Shown: piece after piece, positions 16,338-24,525 of the stretch | Position numbering within the stretch: the stretch's first letter is position 1 | How the letters are laid out: every line of letters starts with the position of its first letter | DNA from: an uncultured Victivallaceae bacterium | GTDB taxonomy: Bacteria; Verrucomicrobiota; Lentisphaeria; Victivallales; Victivallaceae | Length of the DNA stretch: 37,352 nucleotides | Assembly (NCBI GenBank): GCA_944389925.1 | Contig: CALXOD010000025.1 | Coordinates: forward strand, 1-37,352 | Reading direction: 5' to 3' | Made by a program: the position numbers and the translations under genes | Notes under the pieces: generated by a model | What the model was told of the DNA's origin: nothing | What the model saw: the letters and a program-made list of their open reading frames with translations, nothing else | Database searches by the model: none

Positions 16338-16361
16338 AGCAAAAACTTTTCTTCATGTCAA
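16333..16361 (-). promoter_or_regulatory. Near-consensus sigma70 promoter of the glycan operon
   Basis: The minus strand reads TTGACA (16356-16361), a 17-bp spacer, then TATACT (16333-16338). The -35 box is perfect and the -10 box differs from consensus at one position. The regulator's ATG lies about 47 bp downstream of the -10 box. Such a strong core promoter fits a gene kept off by repression. Confidence 0.85.
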
Positions 16362-16429
16362 GAACAACCGGAAAAAAACCCGGATTTTCCCCACCGGTCC
16401 GGTGAACATCATGAAAACACACTCCGTTT

Positions 16430-16464
16430 TTGCATTTGCAATCGCACCTGACCCGCGATAGAGT
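16430..16464 (+). promoter_or_regulatory. Candidate promoter with palindrome for the lyase/rhamnosidase pair
   Basis: The palindrome TTGCA-TT-TGCAA occupies 16430-16441. Its right part doubles as a -35-like box TTGCAA (16436-16441), followed after 17 bp by TAGAGT (16459-16464). Each box matches consensus at four of six positions. This weak promoter would need an activator or relief from a repressor. It lies in the 300-bp divergent gap (16287-16587), which holds no gene. Confidence 0.4.
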
Positions 16465-16587
16465 AAGAAGCCCGGCTCCATAACGCGCGAGACCGGTCCG
16501 TGTGTCCGGCGGATTCCGGCAGAACATCGAACAATGCCGGATACCGTCCGGAAGATGAGTTCAGCAGCAAAGGAATATTTTTTCGTG

Positions 16588-18369
16588 ATGAATTTCAATG
16601 AGTTGCTTCCGCTATGGCCGCCGCTGGAGGAGGCGCTGCTGCGCCGCTGTTCGTTTTTCGAACTTTATGTGCCGGACGGCGGCGGTTTTTTCGTCACCCG
16701 GGATCTGTTCGGCACCCTGGATGACGCGACCATTGTTCACAAGCTGCTGAAAACGAATGTCATGGATGATTTCGGAGGACTCGACCATCCGGATTTTCAC
16801 CGCTTCGAACGCTGGCGCAGCATCGAAAAAACCAGCTGGATCAACCGCTGCTATTTTCTGGTCCCCATGGCCCGTCAGGCGTGGCTGACCGGCGACCGCG
16901 ACCTGGCCCGCCGGGTGGCGCGCGTCATCCGGCATTTTGCCCGCACTTGTCCGCCGCCGGCTGACCGCCGGGCGCTGGAGGAACATTGGCGGCGCGTTTC
17001 CCGACGCCTGGATGAAGACTACAACTCCCAGAGCTACGAGACCATGATCCGGAACGAAACCGATGTCGAATACATCTGGTACGACATGCAGCCGGGCATG
17101 CGTCTGCTGCATTTTCTCTACTCCCTCTGGTTTATCCGGGACATCGCCGACCTGTCGGAGGCGGATTGGCGCGAACTGCTCGAATGCCTGCGGCGACACG
17201 TCCGGGTGCTGGCAGACCAGGAACACTTTCAGCAGCCGCACCCCGGCAATCACCAGTCATTGCGCGCCACGGCGCTCTATCACGGACTGCCGCTGCTGGC
17301 GGCGGATCCGGATTATCCGGAAATCCGTACCATGGCCGTGAACCTCTGCTGCTGGCACATCGAACAGGAATTTGCCGTCAGCGGCATGCTGAAGGAAAAT
17401 TCCCCGTCCTATCATGCGTTCACACTGTGGCATGCCCGGGATTTTCTGGCCCTGGCCGATCGCCGGGGCGACCCGGTGCCTGCGGCAGTCCGGGAGCGTT
17501 TTGCAGCCGCCGTCGCCGCGATGAACGGCTGTCGCCGTCCGGACGGTCTGACGCTGACGATCAACGACTCCTATACGTTTAACCCGGATGCGCTGCTGGC
17601 CTCGCTGCCTCCCGCGGTGACGGCGCCCGCGGCTTGTTCCGTGCTGCAGCCGGGAGGTATGGCGACCGGCCGCTGCGGCGACTGCTATGCGGCCATGGAC
17701 GTTTCCGAATTCACCGGCGGGTGTTCCCATTACCACGGCGGCAAAAACGCTCCGGTGGTCCTGTGGCGGGGACGCGCCTTTCTGGAAGAGGTCGGCTGTC
17801 CCAACTACGATCTGCCGCAATTCCAGCAGTGCAAACAATCCTCCCGGCACAGTTCGCTGCTGGTGGACGGCGCGGGCGACGCCCATGCCTTCGGCCTGTA
17901 CGGATTCGACGGCTGGGCGACGCTGACCTACGACAACGCCTGGTGGGAGGAACCGGACGGCCGCAAAAGCATCAGCGCCACCGAAACCAGCAACGTCCCC
18001 GCCTGGCAGGGAATCGTCTGGCAGCGTCGGCTGACGCTCGGCCCCTCCGGTATCGAGTTGAACGACCGAATCGACGGCGACGGGAACCACCATGATTTCA
18101 CGCTGTTGTTCGTTCTCACGCCCGAAGTCGCCGCCACCCGCGACACACAGACGGATGAATGGGTGTTGGTGAACGGCGATTACCGCGGTGTCCTGACGTT
18201 CCGCGGCGACGTGCCCGATACGGTCCGGGTGGAAACCGTCGAAGACTGCCGGCAGCGGGAATGCCGTCCCGTGCGACAGCTGGCGGTGGAGTTCCGGCAA
18301 CGGCGGAGCCTGCGCGTCATGACCGGGCTGACGTTTTCAATCGCAGCGCAGGGAGAGCAACGGCCGTGA
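16588..18369 (+). CDS. Heparinase II/III-family polysaccharide lyase-like protein
   Basis: 593 aa from the ATG at 16588. Upstream in-frame ATGs at 16534 and 16558 are possible; AAAGGA lies 13 nt before 16588, so the start is not certain. The N-terminal half is an alpha/alpha-toroid, the C-terminal half a beta-sandwich, as in heparinase II/III and oligo-alginate lyases. Likely active-site pieces are NHQSLRA (about 221), ENSPSYHAF (Tyr about 275) and SHYHGGKNA (His about 381 and 383). Relatives usually have HxHxD at the last site; here the Asp position is Gly. No signal peptide is seen, so it probably cleaves imported, uronate-containing oligosaccharides in the cytoplasm. It overlaps the next gene by 4 nt. 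Confidence 0.82.
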   Translation: MNFNELLPLWPPLEEALLRRCSFFELYVPDGGGFFVTRDLFGTLDDATIVHKLLKTNVMDDFGGLDHPDFHRFERWRSIEKTSWINRCYFLVPMARQAWLTGDRDLARRVARVIRHFARTCPPPADRRALEEHWRRVSRRLDEDYNSQSYETMIRNETDVEYIWYDMQPGMRLLHFLYSLWFIRDIADLSEADWRELLECLRRHVRVLADQEHFQQPHPGNHQSLRATALYHGLPLLAADPDYPEIRTMAVNLCCWHIEQEFAVSGMLKENSPSYHAFTLWHARDFLALADRRGDPVPAAVRERFAAAVAAMNGCRRPDGLTLTINDSYTFNPDALLASLPPAVTAPAACSVLQPGGMATGRCGDCYAAMDVSEFTGGCSHYHGGKNAPVVLWRGRAFLEEVGCPNYDLPQFQQCKQSSRHSSLLVDGAGDAHAFGLYGFDGWATLTYDNAWWEEPDGRKSISATETSNVPAWQGIVWQRRLTLGPSGIELNDRIDGDGNHHDFTLLFVLTPEVAATRDTQTDEWVLVNGDYRGVLTFRGDVPDTVRVETVEDCRQRECRPVRQLAVEFRQRRSLRVMTGLTFSIAAQGEQRP

Positions 18370-19991
18370 GGCATGAAATTCAGGAACAACGCGCCGATAT
18401 CCACCTTCATGGTTTGTTCGATTTCGGCCGGGCCGCCTACGGCACGCTCGAAGTGGGACTGACCGGTGATTACACCGGAAACGTCGAAGTGGTGATCGGC
18501 GAGGTCGCCCGGAACGGCTGCATCGTGCACCGTCCCGGATTCACGACGTTCCTTCACCGGATTTTCGCGCTGCGGAACGGCCGCCATTGCTACCGCTTCG
18601 AAATTCCCCGCCACCTGCCGGCCTACAGCGGGTTCCCCCATTGTGAAGCGCCGCCGGAGGCGGGCGGCGAGGTGGCGCCGTTCCGCTATGTCGAGATCAA
18701 CCGCTATCACGGCGTCGCGGTGGTCCGCCGTACCGTGTGGTTCGGCGACTGGGATGATGATGCGGCTCATTTCGCTTGTGATCAACCGGCACTGAACCGG
18801 GTATGGGACTTCTGTCGGTATTCTCTGAAAGCGACTTCCCTCTTCGATCGTTACGTTGACGGAGAACGGGAGCGCATGCCTTACGAAGGGGACGCCTACA
18901 TTACTCAACTTGGTCATTTCTGCTGCAACGCCCATTACCGGACGGCGCGCGACACCCTCGAACACTTCATGACCGGTCCCGGCCGGATGACCTGGTTGAC
19001 CGAATGGCTGTTGCTGACACCGCTGCTGGTACGCGATTATCTTTTGTATAGCGGTGATCGGGAGTCGGTCGAACGATGGCTTCCGGGACTCGACGAAAAA
19101 CTGCTCCCGAACTTATTGACCGACAATGGGCTTTTGAGCCCGGCCTCCTTCGCTGAATACAGCGGGACAGGTTTCATCCGAAACCAGGAAGGGATCGTGA
19201 TTTCCGGTCCGATCCGCGACTTGATCGACTGGCCGGAAACAGAGCGCGACCATTATGAACTCGGCAAAATCAACTTCGTTCCGAACGCCTGCCTTTATCT
19301 TGCGCTGCTGGCCATGCATGAACTGACCGGAGAAAGTTCCTATCAAAGCCGGGCGATGGCGTTGCGCCGGGCCATCCGCGCCGTTCTGCTGCGCAACGGC
19401 AGGTTCGTGGACTCGGAAAACTCGCAGCACACCGCGCTGCACACCGCCATGTTCGCGCTTCATACCGGCCTGACCGAACCCGATGAAATCCCGGTCCATC
19501 GGGATTTGCTGTTCTCCCGTGGTATGGCCTGCAGTGTCTTCGGCGCCCAGTTCCTGCTGGAGGCCTGTTATTGCCATCGCTGGGGCGATCACGCGCTCAA
19601 ATTGATGACCGATGATGGAGAACGCAGCTGGCTGAACATGCTGCGGGAAGGCTCCACGATCACGATGGAAAGCTGGGGGGACCGCTGGAAACCCAATCAG
19701 GACTGGAACCATCCGTGGGGTGCAGCTCCGGCCAATATCGTCATCCGACATTTGTGCGGTATCCGACCACTGGCGCCGGGATTTTCCCGTTTTATCGTAG
19801 ATCCGCAACCGGCCGGTCTACAATGGCTGGAATGCCGCCAGCCGACACCACACGGTCCGATTGAACTGCGTCTGGAGGGTGATATTCTTGAATGGCAGGC
19901 TCCAGCCGGAACCGAAGCAGTCTATGCCGGCAGAATCCTGCCGGGCGGTCCCCGGAAACAAGTGCAGAAAATCACCCGCCCCTCCATTTAA
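18366..19991 (+). CDS. GH78-like alpha-L-rhamnosidase, short form
   Basis: 541 aa from a GTG at 18366 overlapping the lyase stop (GTGA), with AGGGAGA about 10 nt upstream. The frame is open further upstream but runs inside the lyase gene. The N-terminal 130 residues are beta-rich. The (alpha/alpha)6 barrel carries VDGERERMPYEGDAY (about residues 163-177), which corresponds to the DxxRDERxGWxGDA active-site motif of GH78, and later ESWGDRW...DWNHPWGAAP (about 435-455), matching the second motif. GH78 enzymes remove alpha-L-rhamnose by inversion. Full-length members are usually 700-1000 aa, so accessory beta-domains are missing. With no signal peptide it should act in the cytoplasm on the lyase products. 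Related unsaturated-uronate or other hexose specificity is possible. Confidence 0.75.
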   Translation: MRHEIQEQRADIHLHGLFDFGRAAYGTLEVGLTGDYTGNVEVVIGEVARNGCIVHRPGFTTFLHRIFALRNGRHCYRFEIPRHLPAYSGFPHCEAPPEAGGEVAPFRYVEINRYHGVAVVRRTVWFGDWDDDAAHFACDQPALNRVWDFCRYSLKATSLFDRYVDGERERMPYEGDAYITQLGHFCCNAHYRTARDTLEHFMTGPGRMTWLTEWLLLTPLLVRDYLLYSGDRESVERWLPGLDEKLLPNLLTDNGLLSPASFAEYSGTGFIRNQEGIVISGPIRDLIDWPETERDHYELGKINFVPNACLYLALLAMHELTGESSYQSRAMALRRAIRAVLLRNGRFVDSENSQHTALHTAMFALHTGLTEPDEIPVHRDLLFSRGMACSVFGAQFLLEACYCHRWGDHALKLMTDDGERSWLNMLREGSTITMESWGDRWKPNQDWNHPWGAAPANIVIRHLCGIRPLAPGFSRFIVDPQPAGLQWLECRQPTPHGPIELRLEGDILEWQAPAGTEAVYAGRILPGGPRKQVQKITRPSI

Positions 19992-20055
19992 CCACCACCA
20001 TACGGGGCGAAAAAACAGAATCGAACTTTGCCGCCCTCCTCCGCTGCGGACTGAA

Positions 20056-20091
20056 CCCGCCTGTTCGTTCCCGGCCGGCGGGCGGATTTTT
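20056..20091 (+). terminator. Probable intrinsic terminator after the rhamnosidase gene
   Basis: CCGCC (20057-20061) can pair with GGCGG (20081-20085), or the 6-mer CCCGCC with GGCGGG four bases earlier; ATTTTTC follows. It lies in the 110-bp gap between the rhamnosidase gene and the convergent kinase-like gene. The stem is short with a long loop. Confidence 0.45.
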
Positions 20092-20101
20092 CATTCTTTT
20101 C

Positions 20102-20977
20102 TCAATGCCGTTTTCTTTTCCGGCGTGCCGCCAGCAGGGCAAGAACCTGTTCCGGCAGGTTTTCCGGCGGCCGCCGCCGGGTTCGGCATTCCCGGTAGAA
20201 ACGGATGTACGCCGCCACCTTTTCCGGTGAAAGTACGAATGTTTCAAAAAAATCCCCGAGATCCCGTTTTACACACCTTCCCAGACTCCATCCAGACACC
20301 AGGCGCCCGGTGGCGACGTCTATCAGCACCAGCCGCATGGGAACATCAGCCGACGGCTTGCACCAGAGAATATTATAAGGTTTGAAGCCTTTGTGAAAAT
20401 AATTCAGATCATGCAATCCTGCCAGCTGGCGCAGACATCCCCGGATAAACTCGTCCTGTTCCGCCCACTGTTCACGGCCGCCGCCGTCCAGAAACGCCCG
20501 ACCGTCGCGACTCCCCGCGACGAAGCGGGTAATGAGAAACGCCTTCTGCCAACAACCGAATCGGCGTGCCTCTCCCGCCCCGAGCAGTTCCGCCATGGGG
20601 AAACCGGCCAATGCCAGCATCCGATAGTTGATCGATTCGGAGAGTGCGGGAGACGGTCCCGGAAGAAAACGGCGTCTGGGAGCCATTGATTTAAATACAA
20701 TCTCATCGCCTCCGGCTGCGGCGGGTACAGCAATTTTCGTCACCAGTTTACGCCGGGTCTGCCACAGAATTTCGCCCGCCTTCCGGGGGTCCGGCAACCC
20801 GCGCAGAAAATCAGCACCGGCACGAAATTCGGGAACATAATAACTCCAGCTTCGCCCTTTGCCAGCAGCAAACTCCTGCAGTACCCGGCGCCGGATCCGG
20901 CCCAAGTCCATGAGGCCGGATTCTTCCGAGTCCGGCCTCCTCGGCGGGCCGGAATGTTTTTCCTGCGATTTTTCCAT
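20102..20977 (-). CDS. WaaP/Kdo-kinase-family protein with altered catalytic loop
   Basis: 291 aa, cytosolic. It has the outline of a lipopolysaccharide-kinase (Kdo/WaaP, RIO-like) domain: EIVFKSM with the presumed ATP lysine K96, a helix-C glutamate at E114 (SESINY), a hinge ITRFV, the catalytic loop HKGFKPYNIL at 195-204, and the metal-binding Asp in LIDVATGR (D220). In active members the loop reads H-x-D-x-K-P-x-N; here Asp is replaced by Gly197 (codon GGC at 20387-20389) while Lys199 and Asn202 are kept. That suggests weak or no phosphotransfer, i.e. a pseudokinase, unless another residue substitutes. Related proteins phosphorylate lipid-A core sugars. The start is uncertain: an ATG at 20911 (residue 23) is an alternative, as no clear ribosome-binding site precedes 20977. 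Confidence 0.75.
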   Translation of the reverse strand: MEKSQEKHSGPPRRPDSEESGLMDLGRIRRRVLQEFAAGKGRSWSYYVPEFRAGADFLRGLPDPRKAGEILWQTRRKLVTKIAVPAAAGGDEIVFKSMAPRRRFLPGPSPALSESINYRMLALAGFPMAELLGAGEARRFGCWQKAFLITRFVAGSRDGRAFLDGGGREQWAEQDEFIRGCLRQLAGLHDLNYFHKGFKPYNILWCKPSADVPMRLVLIDVATGRLVSGWSLGRCVKRDLGDFFETFVLSPEKVAAYIRFYRECRTRRRPPENLPEQVLALLAARRKRKRH

Positions 20978-21066
20978 AAACGAACGATTCTTTTTTCTAT
21001 GCTCCTGCCCGGACTCTTCGCCATGGTGTTTCGGCCCGTCCCCAGCATCGGGAAAAACATGCTCTA

Positions 21067-21092
21067 CCGGGATTTCCGAAAACCCATCCCGG
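21067..21092 (-). terminator. Hairpin after the GH-A gene, possible weak terminator
   Basis: CCGGGAT (21067-21073) pairs perfectly with ATCCCGG (21086-21092), loop 12 nt. On the minus strand a GTTTTTCC run follows only after about 8 other bases, so it is a poor canonical terminator. It lies between the glycosidase stop at 21101 and the kinase-like gene. Confidence 0.35.
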
Positions 21093-21100
21093 CGGATTCT

Positions 21101-23044
21101 CTACCAGACGACTTCCAGAATCACTGCCTGCAACGGTGCCAATGTCAGACGATTTCCGGCAAAGTCTCCCTCTCCCGCAACCGGCCGCACCACAGTGGGC
21201 GGCTGCTGACAGAGCAGTTCACCGGAAACGCTTTCCCGGCGATGGTTAATCACAGTCACCCAGCCGTGTCCGGGCCGGTCCGGATTCCAGTACCGTTCGC
21301 ACTGCGGATCATCGAAATCCACCACCGGCCTCAGGCCGGCCATATCACGCAGCTGCCGATACAACCGCCATGCAGGCACTGTTTCGGGAGCATCGACAGT
21401 CGCCGCCAGGGATTTTTCCAGTGGCAGAGGGAGAAAACATGCGGTTCCCGTCCCACAGGCATGCCGCACCATAAGCGGTGCCCCATCAGCAGAGCGGGCC
21501 ATGATTTCCGCATCGCAGGCATGAATGCGGGCCCCAAATTCCGCCTGAATGGCGTATTCAAACCCGCAATCGAATCGGACATTTTCCCGTCCCTCCCGCA
21601 ATGGAATCTTCTCCATCTCCCGGATACCGAACAAGCGATCGCACCCGGTTAGACTGACCCCGTCCCCCGAAACATACAGCACACAGCCGGCTGCCACCGC
21701 CTTCTGCACCGCCTCCCAGGCGGGCACGGAGAGCGGCGCCAGACCGGAAAGCGATGGGGCCAGCAGCAACCGGTATGGCGAAAGATCATCATAGCCGGGC
21801 CGTACGATTGCCGGCGAAAATCCCGCCTGCGTGCACAATACCAGACAATTGAACGCCGCCAGCCAGTCATCATTCAGGTCGCTGACCAGAATGGCCGCCC
21901 GGCGCTCCTGATCCGGCAGCCGCCCGCCGAACTGCTCGACCACCTGGCGGAATTTGCGCATTTCCCCGGCCGCGGGCCGGGGACTGCCGTCGCTCCGGGT
22001 CAGGGCGGGACCGTTGTTTTCCATCTGTACGTCGCGGTAAGGCAGTTCGTCGGCGCAGAGGAAGTCGCTGTAACACCACCAGAGGCACCCGGCCACGCCG
22101 TTGGCGAACAGGCTGTACAGCCGCATCCGCAGATACGCCGCGCTCAACGGCTCTGAAAGAATGCTGCTGCCCAGCGTTCCCGTCTCCTCGCATAACGTCG
22201 GACGTTTGCCTAAATCCGCCACATAACGGCTCTCCGCCGTCGCATGCAGATTGGCCCGCAGCGAAGTCAGAGCATCCTTGAAACAGCCTGGAGTAAATTC
22301 CGGATATGGATGGGTCGTCAGAAAATCCACTGCGTCGGCACAGTCGGTAATCCCCCACGGCGCCTGCGGCGACGGTACCTGACGCAATCCGTGCATCCCG
22401 GCGCCGATGGGCGTTTCCGGATCGCGCAGACGCAGTTCCGCGGCGATCGCGTGCATCCAGACCCAGGCGGTTTCCGGAGAGTCGCAATGATCCACACAAT
22501 TCTGCTCATTTCCGTATTCCCACGCCAGAATCTCAGGACGCCCTGCGTAGCGCGCGGCGAACGCCCGACAGTAAAGCATCTGGTATTTCACCATGAAGGG
22601 ATCGCGGAAGAGATTGCGCCCGTTTTTCCAGGTGGGATTGAACAAGGTGCCGCTCATCCATGCCGTCATCAATGCCACGATCAACTTCAGGTGATGTTTA
22701 CCGGCAAGTTCCACAACTTTGTCGAATTTCCGGAACATCTCCGGATCCATCATTTCCGGATTGAGTCCCGGCGAGACCTTCCAGTCATGACGCATCCCGA
22801 CAGTCCGCGGCTGGTTTTCGCATCCCGGCAGTTCATAAATCGGTTGAAAGTCATCCCACAACGGAAAAACCCGCACCGTATCCATGCCGAGATCCCGGAT
22901 CTGGGCAAATTCCGCATCGATTTCCTCCGCATCAAACCGGCGCCACATCCGGACACCGCTCCGACGCGGCCAGTAATTGACCCCCAGCAGGAATTTTTCT
23001 TCCAGAAAACGCTGCGGCAGGTCTTTCCCATGGGAGAGATTCAT
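21101..23044 (-). CDS. Clan GH-A glycoside hydrolase (GH5/GH42-like), intracellular
   Basis: 647 aa from the ATG at 23044 (GGCGG 6 nt upstream); an ATG at 23056 and a GTG at 23089 are alternatives. It opens with FLLGVNYWPRRSGVRMW and AQIRDLGMDTVRVFPLWDDF, the first strands of a TIM barrel. ILAWEYGNEQN carries the acid/base Glu (about 180), and TLCEETGTLG the nucleophile Glu (286 or 287). An extra domain from about residue 375 (AAILVSDLNDDWLAAFNCLV, then LLLAPSL) resembles the glutamine-amidotransferase-like trimerisation domain of GH42 beta-galactosidases. A small beta-domain closes the protein. The enzyme is retaining, with beta-galactosidase- or beta-mannosidase-type activity expected. It has no signal peptide, so it acts on imported oligosaccharides. 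It lies 112 nt after paaK. Confidence 0.82.
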   Translation of the reverse strand: MNLSHGKDLPQRFLEEKFLLGVNYWPRRSGVRMWRRFDAEEIDAEFAQIRDLGMDTVRVFPLWDDFQPIYELPGCENQPRTVGMRHDWKVSPGLNPEMMDPEMFRKFDKVVELAGKHHLKLIVALMTAWMSGTLFNPTWKNGRNLFRDPFMVKYQMLYCRAFAARYAGRPEILAWEYGNEQNCVDHCDSPETAWVWMHAIAAELRLRDPETPIGAGMHGLRQVPSPQAPWGITDCADAVDFLTTHPYPEFTPGCFKDALTSLRANLHATAESRYVADLGKRPTLCEETGTLGSSILSEPLSAAYLRMRLYSLFANGVAGCLWWCYSDFLCADELPYRDVQMENNGPALTRSDGSPRPAAGEMRKFRQVVEQFGGRLPDQERRAAILVSDLNDDWLAAFNCLVLCTQAGFSPAIVRPGYDDLSPYRLLLAPSLSGLAPLSVPAWEAVQKAVAAGCVLYVSGDGVSLTGCDRLFGIREMEKIPLREGRENVRFDCGFEYAIQAEFGARIHACDAEIMARSADGAPLMVRHACGTGTACFLPLPLEKSLAATVDAPETVPAWRLYRQLRDMAGLRPVVDFDDPQCERYWNPDRPGHGWVTVINHRRESVSGELLCQQPPTVVRPVAGEGDFAGNRLTLAPLQAVILEVVW

Positions 23045-23156
23045 AGTTTCCGCCATTTCCCTTTGCTGTTGAATTGCCGAACCGGGCACTTGTTCTGACG
23101 GAGCGGTACGGCGGTCCGCCTGAATTGCCGCTTTCCCGCTCGTCCGGACTCATCTG

Positions 23157-24485
23157 TCAATCGATCTTGAGTCCCCGCTTATCGATCACCCGCTTCACTT
23201 TGCCGGTAGAACGCTCCAGCGAATTGGGCTCCACCAGCTCCACCTGGAAGTGAATTCCGGTAATGCCGGTAATTTCCCGCGAAATCCGATCGCGCAGCCG
23301 ATGCAGCTCCTCCATCTTGTCGGAAAATTCCTGCGGCCGCATTTCCACCTTGACCACCGCCTCGTCCAGATTGTGCGGACGGTACAGCTCGATCACGTAA
23401 TGCGGAGCGGTCCCCCCCACCCGGAGCAGCGCTTCCTCCACCTGGGAGGGAAATACGTTTACGCCGCGAATGATCATCATGTCGTCCGTCCGCCCTTTGA
23501 CCCGGCTCATGCGGCGGGTCGTCCGCCCACAGGGACAGTCGCCCTCCAGCAGCCGCGCCAGATCACGCGTCCGGTAACGGATAATCGGACAGGCCTCCTT
23601 GGTCAACGCGGTAATCACCAATTCCCCCTCTTCTCCCGGAGCAACCGGTTCCAGCGTTTGCGGATTGACACACTCGACGATGAAATGGTCCTCCTGAATA
23701 TGCATTCCAGTCCGTGCCGCGCATTCACCGCTGACGCCTGGACCGATGATTTCCGAAAGGCCGTAATTGTTGAATGCCCGGATTCCCAGCGCCTCTTCGA
23801 TCGCCTTGCGCATATCCTCCGTCCACTGTTCGCCACCGAAATGAGCATAGCGCAGCGCCAGATCGCCGGGCTTCAGTCCCTGATCCTGCAGTACGTCGAT
23901 CAAATTCAGTGCGTAACTCGGAGTGCAAATCAGGGTGTTGACTTTGGCATCCTTCAGCAGCAGCACCTGACGCTGGGTGTTCCCGCTGGACGCGGGGATC
24001 ACCGCCGCGCCCACCCGTTCAATGCCGTAATGAAGTCCAAAGCCTCCGGTAAACAGTCCGTATCCGAAAGAGACCTGCGCCACCTGATCCGGCGTCAAAC
24101 CGCCGCCGACCAGAAAACGCGCACACAACTCCGACCAGAGCTTCAGGTCATTCCGGGTATACCCCACGAATGTCGGTTTGCCCGTCGTACCGCTGGATGC
24201 ATGAATCCGCACCAGTTCTGAGCGCGGTACAGCAAAAAAACCGAAAGGATAATGATCCCGCAAATCCTGCTTGGTCGTAAACGGCAGCCGCCGGAGATCA
24301 TCCAATGATCGGATCGACTCCGGTGTAATACCCGCCTCCTTGAATTTCTGCCGGTAAAAAGGAATATTCCCGGCATGTCTGACCGCATTCCGCAGCCGTT
24401 CCAGTTGCAATCCCCGGCGCTCAGCCGGATCCATGCACTCCGCCGCCGGATCGAAAATCCGGTTCTCAATCAGAAATGGATTCAT
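23157..24485 (-). CDS. paaK: Phenylacetate-CoA ligase (AMP-forming)
   Basis: 442 aa, cytosolic. It activates phenylacetate or a related aryl acid to its CoA thioester using ATP. The adenylate-forming-enzyme P-loop is HASSGTTGKPTFVGYT (about residues 94-109); further conserved parts are YGLFTGGFGLHYG, NNYGLSEIIGPGVSGEC, the Asp of RYRTRDLARLL, and the hinge/C-terminal domain VKGRTDDMMIIRGVNVFPSQVEE with the final Lys region STGKVKRVIDKRG. Length is normal. In anaerobes and archaea this gene commonly travels with iorAB and an ACT-domain gene, exactly as here, linking it to conversion of aromatic amino acids to aryl acetates. The ribosome-binding site (GAGAG) is weak. It is last of the ior group. 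Confidence 0.95.
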   Translation of the reverse strand: MNPFLIENRIFDPAAECMDPAERRGLQLERLRNAVRHAGNIPFYRQKFKEAGITPESIRSLDDLRRLPFTTKQDLRDHYPFGFFAVPRSELVRIHASSGTTGKPTFVGYTRNDLKLWSELCARFLVGGGLTPDQVAQVSFGYGLFTGGFGLHYGIERVGAAVIPASSGNTQRQVLLLKDAKVNTLICTPSYALNLIDVLQDQGLKPGDLALRYAHFGGEQWTEDMRKAIEEALGIRAFNNYGLSEIIGPGVSGECAARTGMHIQEDHFIVECVNPQTLEPVAPGEEGELVITALTKEACPIIRYRTRDLARLLEGDCPCGRTTRRMSRVKGRTDDMMIIRGVNVFPSQVEEALLRVGGTAPHYVIELYRPHNLDEAVVKVEMRPQEFSDKMEELHRLRDRISREITGITGIHFQVELVEPNSLERSTGKVKRVIDKRGLKID

Positions 24486-24525
24486 TTTCTCTCAAAACCG
24501 GGCTCGTCTCCCGGCGCCCTTTTTT

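Noticed and set aside
18159-18365. Upstream extension of the rhamnosidase frame inside the lyase gene
   Set aside because: The lyase reading frame is conserved there; the GTG at 18366 gives the usual 4-nt overlap and has a ribosome-binding site.
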